From CAVRXT01 sp963725655 (GTDB lineage: Bacteria; Acidobacteriota; Terriglobia; Acidiferrales; UBA7541): 64,000 nt of DNA. Positions 40,768-49,231 of the stretch are shown here, in pieces. Where the stretch lies: positions 310,001 through 374,000 of the forward strand of contig CAVRYY010000001.1 in NCBI GenBank assembly GCA_963725655.1, in the 5' to 3' direction. Position 1 is the stretch's first letter. Each line of letters starts with the position of its first letter. The translations under genes were made by a program, and so were the position numbers. The notes under the pieces were generated by a model. It ran no database searches and was not told where the DNA came from. It saw nothing but the letters and a program-made list of their open reading frames with translations.

Positions 40768-43476
40768 ATGCCCGTAGCCTCATTCACCGCCAGCTCCCGG
40801 GCCTTCGTAAGGACCCTCAACGTTCTGCTGAAGTACGCCCGGATGTACGGCATGGACCATGCCCGGACGGCCCACCAGTTCGACTCCGCTTGGGGCGAGC
40901 TTGCCGAGGCGATCAAGGCGTCGGAGGGTGATTCCGGGCTGCTTTTGGGGGCAACTGGCTCCCAGCTACTGCTGGATGGGGTACCGCTGGAGACCACCCC
41001 GGCGGAGCGCAGCTTTGCCGACCTTCTCTCCACATCGGGCGTAGCCAGTGTGGCCTTCGGCAAGGAGACCGGGCGCGAGGACTTCGCCAAGTTCGTGAAC
41101 GCCTTCATCGAACCCGGCGCGGGTAAGACCGCCACGCTCGCCGAACGCTTGCACGCCTTGCTGGGCAAGGGCACGACCACCAAGATTCGCGTGAACGAAA
41201 TTCGCTTCGTGGTGGAAGACGCCGCGTATGCGGACGCGCGGTTTGCGGCCGAGATTACCGCGGCGAGCTTGGGCGCGGACGCCGAAGTAATGAAGGAATG
41301 GTTCCGCAGCCCGCAGAAAATGATTCAGCTAATCGCCGCCGCGGAAGGCGCATCGCGGGGCGGGGGCCCGGGCGTTCCACCGGGACCGTACAGCGCGTAC
41401 GGCGCAGAATCGGAACCGGGAAGTTCACCGGTAACACGATGGATTGATGAACAGCCGGATTCGCCCGCTCCCTCCGAAGAGCCGGCGCGCGAGAAGGGCG
41501 CCGATGGTTCACCCACACTCTCCGAAAAAGACATGACCGGTTTGCTGCGGCTGCTCTCCGATTTCGGCGAGGCCTCGCAGGAGCGCACCTACCAGCTCGA
41601 CGCGCAGACCTGGCGGCAAAAATTTGGGACCTTGGGCCCGACCGCGCAGATTACCCTGCGCCAGGGACTAACCGCAATCGCCGCGTCCGCGCCGGGCGCG
41701 CGGATGGACGAAGCCGCGCTGATGAAGCTCGCGGAAGACCTGGCCATTCGCTTCGCGCTGGACCGCTTCGAGCGCGGCGAAGTGCGGGTGAACGCGGTGC
41801 GCGAGATGCTGGGCAAAATGAACGGCGAGATGGAAACCCTGCGCAAGCTGCTGAAATCGCGGGAAGACAAGCTGGCCAGCGCGGGCGTCAATGTCGAATC
41901 GCACGGCGACATTCTGGATCGTCAATTCTGGGCGGGCGTGCCGGAGTCAGGCAAGCGCACCGTGCTGCTGTCGTCGGAGGCGTGGTGCATCCCGCCGCGC
42001 AACGTGCAGCAATATGTGGAAGACCTGATGAATCGCGGCGACGTGGATACCGCCGGCGACATCCTGGTGCAGTACGCAACCTGCGTCGGGAACGAAGACG
42101 CCGAAGCGCGGCGCCGCGTGGCCATCGGGCTGGGCCAGCTCGCGGAAGCGTTCAGCCGGTCGGCGGACGAACGAATTCGAAAAGCGCTGGCGGTGATCGG
42201 CAAGCAGATGGGCGAGGAACGCGACGCTGAGCTGCAAAGCCTGCTGGGCGCCGCGTTTGTCCGGCTCAGCAACGAAGCGAGCTCACGGCGCTATTTCCCG
42301 GCCATGCAGCAAGCGTTGGAATCGCTAGCGACGCTGGAAGTTTCGCGCCCGAGCTGGGTGCAAAGCCTGCGCCCGCGGATTGGCGTGGAAAACCGCATCC
42401 CAGACTTCATCGAGGAAGCGGTGACCTCGGAGAAAATCCCCGATGGCCTGATGGGCGTTCTGGCAACGGCGCCACGGCAATCGGTTGAATTAATGATGGC
42501 CCGTCTTCCCCGAACCAGCCGGCCGGTGGAACGGGAGCGATTGGTGGAGCTGGCCACCGCGATGGGCGGGGTCTGCACCACCTACCTACGGTCGGTGTTG
42601 CAGTGCGAAACGCCGAGCAAGTGTGTGAACGCGATTGGACTATTGAGCCGCCTCGATCCGGTCTCACTGGATGAACTGCTGCCCGCCCGGCTGGCCGATG
42701 GCGGGCGGACGGTACACGATGCCGCGGTGATGCAAATCACCATGGGCGGCGCATCGCAGATGGGGCGCCTGTTGGCGAATGTTCTGGACCAATTGGACCC
42801 TTCGGCCGCGCCGCTGGCGATCGACGAAATGGGCATGTCTGGCGACGACGATCTCGCGCCTTTGCTGCTGCGCCTGGCGGAAGGCGAGCTGGCCACCTTG
42901 AATTCAGACTATCTACGGGTGAAGGCCATCGAAGCGCTGGGCAGATTGCGCGCCACGCCCGGCATTCCCATGATGCGGAAATTCCTAAGCGAGCGCCGGC
43001 TGCTGGGCTGGGCGCAGCCGACGGAGATTCGCCTGGCATGCGCGCAGTCGCTAGCCAAGCTCGATCCGGAATGGTTGAAAAGCTACCTGCCGAAATCCGG
43101 GCTCGATCCAAATTCTCTCTCGATGGCGGCGCTCGATCCCGCCGGCGCCAAGGACTTCATCCGTCATCGCCGCTACCGCCGAGTGCGGCTGCCGAATACG
43201 TTACCGGTGACGGTCACCACGCGGCGGGGCAAGGCCACAGTCGACGTCAACGTGCTGAGCCTCGAAGGCGGATTGCTCAGCGGTGAACTGCAATTCTCAG
43301 CCGGCACCCATGCCGACATGAGGATTTCGGTAGGTTTGCGCAGCATCAACTTGCAAGCGGTGGTGCGCTTCGTGCGTTCGCGCCAAGCCGGATTCGAAGC
43401 GGTAGGCATGGCCCTGGAAGACCGCGCCAGACTTCGCCGTCTGCTGCTGTCGGTTAGGGAACCTTCGGATTCGTAG
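40768..43476 (+). CDS. Large HEAT-like repeat protein with C-terminal PilZ domain
   Basis: The product is 902 aa from ATG 40768 (GTG 40738 is possible). The N-terminal 180 residues are alpha/beta and unrecognised. A Pro/Glu-rich linker occurs near 205-255. Residues 280-790 are helical with HEAT-like spacing (for example LRVKAIEALGRLRATPGIPM and LACAQSLAKLDPEWLKSYLP). Residues 795-895 form a PilZ-like domain: RHRRYRRVRLP, then VNVLSLEGGLLSG. The RxxxR part is kept but the D/NxSxxG motif is imperfect, so c-di-GMP binding is uncertain. It may link c-di-GMP or another signal to a scaffold role. Confidence 0.8.
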   Translation: MPVASFTASSRAFVRTLNVLLKYARMYGMDHARTAHQFDSAWGELAEAIKASEGDSGLLLGATGSQLLLDGVPLETTPAERSFADLLSTSGVASVAFGKETGREDFAKFVNAFIEPGAGKTATLAERLHALLGKGTTTKIRVNEIRFVVEDAAYADARFAAEITAASLGADAEVMKEWFRSPQKMIQLIAAAEGASRGGGPGVPPGPYSAYGAESEPGSSPVTRWIDEQPDSPAPSEEPAREKGADGSPTLSEKDMTGLLRLLSDFGEASQERTYQLDAQTWRQKFGTLGPTAQITLRQGLTAIAASAPGARMDEAALMKLAEDLAIRFALDRFERGEVRVNAVREMLGKMNGEMETLRKLLKSREDKLASAGVNVESHGDILDRQFWAGVPESGKRTVLLSSEAWCIPPRNVQQYVEDLMNRGDVDTAGDILVQYATCVGNEDAEARRRVAIGLGQLAEAFSRSADERIRKALAVIGKQMGEERDAELQSLLGAAFVRLSNEASSRRYFPAMQQALESLATLEVSRPSWVQSLRPRIGVENRIPDFIEEAVTSEKIPDGLMGVLATAPRQSVELMMARLPRTSRPVERERLVELATAMGGVCTTYLRSVLQCETPSKCVNAIGLLSRLDPVSLDELLPARLADGGRTVHDAAVMQITMGGASQMGRLLANVLDQLDPSAAPLAIDEMGMSGDDDLAPLLLRLAEGELATLNSDYLRVKAIEALGRLRATPGIPMMRKFLSERRLLGWAQPTEIRLACAQSLAKLDPEWLKSYLPKSGLDPNSLSMAALDPAGAKDFIRHRRYRRVRLPNTLPVTVTTRRGKATVDVNVLSLEGGLLSGELQFSAGTHADMRISVGLRSINLQAVVRFVRSRQAGFEAVGMALEDRARLRRLLLSVREPSDS

Positions 43477-43626
43477 CGCCCGCGGGACGGCAATCGCCGC
43501 TCGGGCGGGGCGCATTCGTTGCGCGATGGCAGCTTCCTAGTGGAAACACTTGTTCTCTGAATGCGGGCGTTCGCACCGAAACTGTACGCCTCGTGTTTTA
43601 AATGAAATTGTGGCGGGACAAGATCC

Positions 43627-43649
43627 GCACCCTTGACGGCGAAGGGTGC
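43627..43649. repeat. Perfect 8-bp stem hairpin
   Basis: GCACCCTT (43627-43634) and AAGGGTGC (43642-43649) flank a 7-base loop. No T-tract follows, so an intrinsic terminator is unlikely; it lies 150 bp after the PilZ/HEAT gene. Confidence 0.6.
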
Positions 43650-43796
43650 AGCCACCCATCTTCCACGGCTAGAGCAAAGTCGAAATAACCACACTTCCTA
43701 CAGGGAAGAGTGGAGCGTCCGAAAGAGATAAGGGCGCAGAACCGTCGAGACGTGAGTCAAGAACCCCATACGTAAAACCGACGTGTGGGGCACCCA

Positions 43797-43838
43797 CCTT
43801 CCACTTCCATTTCCATTTCCATTCCACTTCCACTTCTT
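43797..43838. repeat. TTCCA-type microsatellite
   Basis: About seven imperfect tandem copies of TTCCAC or TTCCATT follow a GTGGGGCACCCACC motif. Slippage could vary its length. Confidence 0.7.
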
Positions 43839-43900
43839 AAAGTCAAAAACTGTGCGTGTGACGGCGCCGGGAGTCACATTTGCATTGTGGGATATTTTGA

Positions 43901-44028
43901 GGAGTGGATATTTTTTCCGCTGCGAATGGCGGTGCTACGAACCCGTCTTGATTGCTGGTAGTGTTTGCATTTGTGATTTGGGAGATCTCGGGATGGAATG
44001 TTTTCCGCCACGAGTGGCGGTGCTACGA
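43901..44028. repeat. Two REP-like direct repeats
   Basis: Copies at 43901-43941 and 43991-44028 share a TTTTCCGC...CGA.TGGCGGTGCTACGA core. In the second, CCGCCAC-GA-GTGGCGG (44005-44020) is a perfect inverted repeat; the first is degenerate. This is the pattern of dispersed palindromic elements. No REP-associated transposase gene is in the window. Confidence 0.65.
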
Positions 44029-44029
44029 C

Positions 44030-44277
44030 TTGCGGCTGATGTTGATGACGATGCCAGAGATTGCCGGCGATGGCATGAATGCCGGAGATGCCGTAGGCAA
44101 TGTAGAGGCGTATTAGTTCTTCCGAATCGAGATCGGGTACGACCCGCTGGCAAGCCGGCGGGAGAGTCGACCAATCCTCCAGGCGCATAAAATCTGCTTT
44201 TCCGGAATCGGAATCTCGTAGAAGATGTGGGACGAATCAGGCACGACCACACCAAACAACGATGAAGGCGAGTAACT
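44030..44277 (-). pseudogene. Frameshifted coding fragment of unknown family
   Basis: The minus strand from 44277 reads SSLFGVVVPDSSHIFYEIPIPEK in one frame; after an A-run near 44200 a second frame continues ADFMRLEDWSTLPPACQR and EELIRLYIAYGISGIHAIAG. The combined sequence looks like natural protein, but there is a one-base shift, no start codon, and the 3' part runs into the REP-like repeat. Family not recognised. Confidence 0.35.
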
Positions 44278-44353
44278 TTACGCTGTGTCTATTCTCGCGT
44301 CGCTGATTGCGACTGCGAGCTGTTGAGCATTGCGATGGACGGGGGAGGAATCA

Positions 44354-46096
44354 GTGAAGCAATCGCGAGTTCCTAAGGGCGTGGCGTTGGTGCTGCTACT
44401 GGTCGCAATCGCACTATTGAGCGGACACGCCATCGGATCGGCGAGACGCGCGCGAACCCAAGCAGAAACTCCCGCAAAATCCGCGGCGCCGCCCCAGACG
44501 CTCAGCCCGGAGGGCCAAGCAGCGTTGCTGGCAGCGATCGACGCCGGAAATCTTGCCGAGTTGCGCTGGCCGGATTTCAGCGATTACAGCAAGCTGGTGA
44601 AGGAATTTTATGGGGCCTATGGGAATGCTCTGCCGTGGGTTAGGGGAATGGAGCCCACCGCACAGGCGCAACAGGCGATTACGCTGCTGATGAACGCCGG
44701 CCAAAAGGGATTGTCCGCCGAGGATTACGACGCGCTGCGATGGGGCGACCGGCTGGCGAAGTTCAAAGCCGGCGCGCCGCAAGCATCGGAAGCAGATGCG
44801 GTGCACTTCGATCTCGCGCTCACCGTTAGCGTAATGAGATATGTCTCGGACCTTCATATCGGCAGGGTGAATCCGAAGCACTTTGATTTCGATCTCGACG
44901 TTCAGGCCAAGAAATACGATCTGCCCGAATTCCTGAAGCAAAATGTTGTGGATGCATCCGACGTTGCCGTGGCCCTGGCACAGGTGGAACCGCAATATCC
45001 GGGTTACCGGCGCACGATTCAAGCCCTGAATGTGTACTTAGAGCTCGCGGGAAAAGATGATGGGGAGCAGCTGCCGGCCGTAACGAAAGCGATTGCACCG
45101 GGCGATGTTTATCCCGGTGTCCCGCGGTTGATCCGATTGCTGACCTTGGTGGGCGACCTTCCAGCCGGCGCGAGCGTGGTGGCGGATGGAAATGTTTATC
45201 AAGGCGCGCTGGTCGATGCTGTGAAGAATTTTCAGCGCCGGCATGGCCGCGACCCGGATGGACGAATCGACGCGCGGACCTTGGCCGATCTGAACGTGCC
45301 TCTAAGCCGCCAGGTGCGGCAGATGCAACTCACTTTGGAGCGCTGGCGGTGGCTCCCCCTTGAGTATGGAAAGTCGCCGATCATCGCGAATATCCCCGAG
45401 TTTCGCCTTCGTGCTTACGACCAAAACTTCAAGATCGCATTGAGCATGAATGTGGTCGTGGGTAAGGCTTTCGATCACAATACTCCGGTTTTCAGCAACA
45501 CCATGCAGTACGTCGTCTTCCGGCCCTACTGGAGCGTGCCGTATTCGATCGCAAGAGCTGAATTCTTTCCTCGCATCGTTAAGGACCCCGACTACCTGAA
45601 CAAGAAAGGATTCGAGGTGGTGGACAGCCGCCAGGACGTCGTTGGGTCCGGGACGGTGACCGGTGACGAACTCGAGCAGCTTCGGGCAGGCAAACTCTTC
45701 GTCCGGCAAAAACCGGGGCCCAAGAACTCCCTGGGCCTGGTGAAATTCATCTTTCCGAATAACTACAACATCTACATGCACGATACCCCGGAGCAGGAAC
45801 TCTTCTCAAAGTCGCGGCGCGATTTCAGCCATGGCTGCATTCGGCTGGAAAGGCCCGCCGACGTGGCGGTTTGGGTGTTGCGCGATAATCCGGGATGGAA
45901 CACGGATCACGTTCGCGCGGCCATGAATGGAACCGCGACGCAGCAGGTGAATCTTGCCCATCCGATTCCGGTCTTAATCCTGTATGCGACGGTGATCGTC
46001 ACTGAGGATGGACAGGTGCATTTTTACGATGACATCTACGGACACGACGCCGCGCTGGAAAAAGTCCTCGCCAAGGGGTATCCGTATCCGGGTTAA
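44354..46096 (+). CDS. L,D-transpeptidase, YcbB/LdtD-like
   Basis: The product is 580 aa from GTG 44354, with GGAGG 5 nt upstream. Residues 8-30 form a signal anchor. A helical scaffold domain follows, then a peptidoglycan-binding region near 285-315 (VYQGALVDAVKNFQRRHGRDPDG) and the YkuD catalytic domain (SPIIANIPEFRLRAYD onward). The catalytic motif FSHGCIRLERP near residue 495 contains the Cys nucleophile. A capping insert, as in E. coli LdtD, covers about 415-465. The enzyme makes 3-3 cross-links in the periplasm. It converges on a YcbK-like gene, the same partnership as ycbB-ycbK in E. coli. Confidence 0.93.
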   Translation: MKQSRVPKGVALVLLLVAIALLSGHAIGSARRARTQAETPAKSAAPPQTLSPEGQAALLAAIDAGNLAELRWPDFSDYSKLVKEFYGAYGNALPWVRGMEPTAQAQQAITLLMNAGQKGLSAEDYDALRWGDRLAKFKAGAPQASEADAVHFDLALTVSVMRYVSDLHIGRVNPKHFDFDLDVQAKKYDLPEFLKQNVVDASDVAVALAQVEPQYPGYRRTIQALNVYLELAGKDDGEQLPAVTKAIAPGDVYPGVPRLIRLLTLVGDLPAGASVVADGNVYQGALVDAVKNFQRRHGRDPDGRIDARTLADLNVPLSRQVRQMQLTLERWRWLPLEYGKSPIIANIPEFRLRAYDQNFKIALSMNVVVGKAFDHNTPVFSNTMQYVVFRPYWSVPYSIARAEFFPRIVKDPDYLNKKGFEVVDSRQDVVGSGTVTGDELEQLRAGKLFVRQKPGPKNSLGLVKFIFPNNYNIYMHDTPEQELFSKSRRDFSHGCIRLERPADVAVWVLRDNPGWNTDHVRAAMNGTATQQVNLAHPIPVLILYATVIVTEDGQVHFYDDIYGHDAALEKVLAKGYPYPG

Positions 46097-46689
46097 TCTC
46101 CGCTGATCAGGGCGGCAGGGCAGTCGAAGCACCACTGGCGCACACGGCCGGTGTCGACGTGGATGAAGTCGGAGTGAGGATAGTAACCCACGCCGCCGCG
46201 ACGCAGGGCGAGAGCCGCCTTGCGCAACTGGAGCGTGTCGACGCCAGGAACGCGCAGGTCGATCGCTTCGGCCTGAATGTGCAGGCTGTTCTTGGCGACC
46301 CCGGAGGTGTGAGCGCGAAGAGATTCGTTGGTCGACGGAGTGCGGTAGCCGCAGACGATGTCAATCTCGCCGCCGGGACGTCCGACCGAGGCGGTGAGAT
46401 CGGCGAGGATATCGTAAAGGCGCGGATCGAAATGGCGGACGTCGCCGGTGCGATGATCGCGCAGGAAATAATCCAGCTTGGCGAGAGCGCTCGGAATGTA
46501 CTGGTCCCCGCGCCGGTATGCAATATCAAGCCGTTCGCCGGTGTGGGTGTTGTAAAGCAGCAGGAGATGATCCCCGGCTGGCTGAGAGGCCGCATCGCGC
46601 GATTGGGCGCGCAAGCCCAGCGGCGCGATTAGAGACAGCATTGCGCCCGCGAACAGCACAACCCGCGAAATCCCTCTCCCTGCGTGCAT
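46093..46689 (-). CDS. DUF882/YcbK-like murein peptidase (M15 fold)
   Basis: The product is 198 aa with a signal peptide over about residues 1-28. The M15A-type metal site is evident: His in KNSLHIQAEAIDLRVPG (near 137) with Asp seven residues on, and His in YPHSDFIHVDTGRVRQW (near 178). CGYRTPSTNE near 113 is the family loop. Related enzymes cleave peptidoglycan stem cross-links. It overlaps the L,D-transpeptidase gene tail-to-tail by 4 bp, supporting a linked role in cell-wall remodelling. Confidence 0.9.
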   Translation of the reverse strand: MHAGRGISRVVLFAGAMLSLIAPLGLRAQSRDAASQPAGDHLLLLYNTHTGERLDIAYRRGDQYIPSALAKLDYFLRDHRTGDVRHFDPRLYDILADLTASVGRPGGEIDIVCGYRTPSTNESLRAHTSGVAKNSLHIQAEAIDLRVPGVDTLQLRKAALALRRGGVGYYPHSDFIHVDTGRVRQWCFDCPAALISGD

Positions 46690-46872
46690 ATATTCCCCCG
46701 AATGCCAATTTTAACATAAGAGCTAAACAGGAAGACAAACAGCGATTGATCCAAGTGCCATAGACGCTCGGACACTTTGTCGAGAAAGTCTCTTCAGAGC
46801 TACCGTGCAAGTCCTGAGCGCATGAAACCCCGCCACCATTTATCCTCGAAAGCTCTCTAATCCTCAGAGGTT

Positions 46873-47865
46873 GTGCGCCTGGAGCGATTTGACACTCGCG
46901 CGAAGCGGCTGCTAGATTCACCAATTCCACCGAATCGGAGAAACAATCTGAGAAAGTTCACGATTTATCCCGGCTTCGGCCTGATTGCAGTGGCGGGTCT
47001 GCTCGCGGGCTGCGCTGCCACAAGAGTGAGCACCAAACATGCCGTCCCTCCCGCGCAAATTCGCCCGGCTCAGGACGCCACCAAGGAAGCGCTTCTCGAT
47101 CAATACAATCAGCAGGCCGGCGCGGTGCACTCGCTCAATGCCACGGTGCAACTGATTCCCACCGCGGGATCCACCTACTCCGGAGTGATCGAGCAGTATC
47201 ACCAGGTATCCGGTTTCATCCTGGCGCAAAAGCCGGCGATGATTCGCATGATCGGGCAGGCGCCGGTAATCGCCAGCAACATTTTCGATATGGTCAGCGA
47301 TGGCGAGACCTTCCGCGTTTACATCCCCTCGAAAAAGAAATTCCTGGTGGGGCCGGCCAATCTCGAGCGGGTTGCCAAGAACCCGATTGAAAACCTGCGT
47401 CCCCAGCACCTGCTGGATGCCCTGCTGTGGCCGGTAATCACCCCCGAGGAGCCGGTAATTTTTGAAGAGTGGAATCAGCCTCCGGAGCGGTATTATGTGC
47501 TCTCCATATTGCGGGCCGGTTCCGGGGCCAACGCCGGTACCCCGGCGTGGGAATTGGCGCGCAAAGTGTGGTTCGATCGGACGGACTTATCGATCGTGCG
47601 GGTGCAAAGCTACGGTCCGGCGGGGCGCTTGATCACCGACGTGAAATACGCAGACTGGCAAGTAAGCGGTGACGTGAAGTACCCGCATGATATCCAACTG
47701 CAGCGGCCGCACGACGATTACCAGATAGAAGTGAAAATATTGAAACTCACATTGAACCAACCCATCGCTGCCGATCGCTTCAAGCTTCCCCAGCCGCCGG
47801 GAACGGATCTGGTAACGGTGAGCGAAACCGGTGAAGTGACCAGCGGCTCGGAGCATAAGAATTGA
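46873..47865 (+). CDS. Outer-membrane-type lipoprotein (LolA/LolB-like fold)
   Basis: The annotated start GTG 46873 gives 330 aa but places about 25 charged residues before the lipoprotein signal. An in-frame CTG at 46948 has GGAG 7 nt upstream and would give an ideal signal MRKFTIYPGFGLIAVAGLLAGC with the lipobox Cys. The mature protein has a LolA/LolB-like beta pattern (GVIEQYHQVSGFILAQKPAMIRMIGQAP, MVSDGETFRVYIPSKKKFLVG). It overlaps the permease gene downstream by 4 bp, suggesting that the two work together in lipid or lipoprotein transfer. Confidence 0.78.
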   Translation: MRLERFDTRAKRLLDSPIPPNRRNNLRKFTIYPGFGLIAVAGLLAGCAATRVSTKHAVPPAQIRPAQDATKEALLDQYNQQAGAVHSLNATVQLIPTAGSTYSGVIEQYHQVSGFILAQKPAMIRMIGQAPVIASNIFDMVSDGETFRVYIPSKKKFLVGPANLERVAKNPIENLRPQHLLDALLWPVITPEEPVIFEEWNQPPERYYVLSILRAGSGANAGTPAWELARKVWFDRTDLSIVRVQSYGPAGRLITDVKYADWQVSGDVKYPHDIQLQRPHDDYQIEVKILKLTLNQPIAADRFKLPQPPGTDLVTVSETGEVTSGSEHKN

Positions 47866-48962
47866 TCCAGCACATGATCGTCCAGAACGTGCTGCACCGC
47901 CCGGTGCGCGCAGTGATCACCGTGCTGGCGGTGGCGGTGGAAGTGACCCTGGTGATCATCGTCGTGGGCCTGACCACCGGCCTGCTCACCGATACGGCCA
48001 AGCGGGTTGAGGGCGTTGGCGCGGACATCATGGTCCAGCCGCCCTCCGCTTCGATTTTCATGGCTTTCAGCAGCGCGCCGATGCCCATCGCGATCGGCGG
48101 GAAGCTCGCCGAACTGAGTCACGTTCGCGACGTCGCGCCGGTACTGGTGCAGTTCAACAGCGTCAACGGGCTGGACCTGATCTACGGAATCGATCCGACC
48201 ACCTTCAACGCGGTTACCGGCGGTTTCGTTTTCCATTCCGGGCATGATTTGCGCGGCCCCGACGACATGCTGGTGGACGATTGGTACGAGCGGGGCAAGC
48301 ACGTCACCACCGGGCAGACCCTGCACATTCTGGAGCACGATTTCCACGTAGTGGGGGTGGTGGAACACGGCAAAGGCGCGCGGCTGTTTGCGCTGATGTC
48401 CACACTGCAAGACCTTTCCGGCGCACGCGACAAAGCCTCGGTTTTCTTTATCAAGGCCGACCAGCAGGAAAATATCGCCACGGTGGTGGACGAGGTGCAG
48501 CAGCTTCTGCCGCGCTACACGGTTCGTCCGTTGAAGGATTTCATTTCCTTGATGACCTCTTCGAACCTCCCGGGCCTGGGTGTGTTCGTGAACTCGATGA
48601 TCGGCCTGGCGGTGGCCATCGGCTTCCTGGTGATTTTTCTTTCGATGTATACCACCGTCACCGAGCGCACCCGCGAGGTGGGAACTTTGAAGGCGCTGGG
48701 AGCGTCGAAGGCGTACATCGCCCGGGTGATCCTCAGCGAAACCACGCTGCTCTGCCTGATCGGAATTGCCGCCGGCATCGGTATGGCCTACGGCGTGAAG
48801 GAATTATTCCTGCATGCCTTCCCCACGTTGACGATCCTCATTACCCCAACCTGGCTGGTGAAGTCGGCAGCGATTGCGGTGCTCGGCGGCCTGATTGGCG
48901 CCTCGTATCCGGCCTGGGTGGCCAGCCGCAAGGATCCCGTCGAAGCTCTGGCCTACGAGTAG
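47862..48962 (+). CDS. FtsX-like ABC transporter permease
   Basis: The product is 366 aa from TTG 47862, in an ATTGA overlap with the lipoprotein gene. One N-terminal membrane helix (residues 17-40), a MacB-type periplasmic core (40-230) and three C-terminal helices (near 245-270, 295-320, 330-355) give the standard MacB/LolC topology. ERTREVGTLKALGASKAYI near 268 is the coupling-helix motif. The matching ATPase may be the 51345 product, 2.4 kb downstream. Family proteins use ATP in the cytoplasm to drive periplasmic extraction or export. Confidence 0.9.
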   Translation: MIQHMIVQNVLHRPVRAVITVLAVAVEVTLVIIVVGLTTGLLTDTAKRVEGVGADIMVQPPSASIFMAFSSAPMPIAIGGKLAELSHVRDVAPVLVQFNSVNGLDLIYGIDPTTFNAVTGGFVFHSGHDLRGPDDMLVDDWYERGKHVTTGQTLHILEHDFHVVGVVEHGKGARLFALMSTLQDLSGARDKASVFFIKADQQENIATVVDEVQQLLPRYTVRPLKDFISLMTSSNLPGLGVFVNSMIGLAVAIGFLVIFLSMYTTVTERTREVGTLKALGASKAYIARVILSETTLLCLIGIAAGIGMAYGVKELFLHAFPTLTILITPTWLVKSAAIAVLGGLIGASYPAWVASRKDPVEALAYE

Positions 48963-48981
48963 CCCCATCGGTTCTGGTTTC

Positions 48982-49191
48982 CTATGCCGAGGCCTGCTTT
49001 TCAGGTTCAAATCCGGGGCAGGCGAGCACCGGCAGCGGGGGATATTTGGGATAGCGAGGGTCGTTTTCCGAACGGCGGCAGAGGTAAAAATTCGATCCGC
49101 GGTCCGATGTGATTTTCTTCGCGAAAACGCACCGGCAGCACAGCCCCACTCTCGTCGCGTCGTTCTGTTCTTTGATTCCCAAGGTGGACAC
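48982..49191 (-). CDS. Small Cys-rich hypothetical protein
   Basis: The product is 69 aa. It contains CCRC (near residue 18), a Cys in NFYLCRRSENDPRYPKYPP (near 37) and Cys-Pro-Gly-Phe-Glu (near 58), a spacing that could bind a zinc ion. The Arg/Pro-rich middle and final CPGFE seem conserved in small proteins of related bacteria, from memory. No function is known. It lies between two convergent or parallel ABC genes. Confidence 0.6.
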   Translation of the reverse strand: MSTLGIKEQNDATRVGLCCRCVFAKKITSDRGSNFYLCRRSENDPRYPKYPPLPVLACPGFEPEKQASA

Positions 49192-49231
49192 CAGAACAAA
49201 ACCTTACCGCATGGCGAGAGAGGTGCGCTCG

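Larger units (their letters stand above)
43477..44353. other. Repeat-rich intergenic region
   Basis: Nearly 880 bp without an intact gene. It holds a perfect hairpin (43627-43649), a short TTCCAC/TTCCATT microsatellite (43797-43838), two copies of a REP-like element (43901-43941 and 43991-44028) and a frameshifted coding fragment on the minus strand (44030-44277). Confidence 0.7.
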
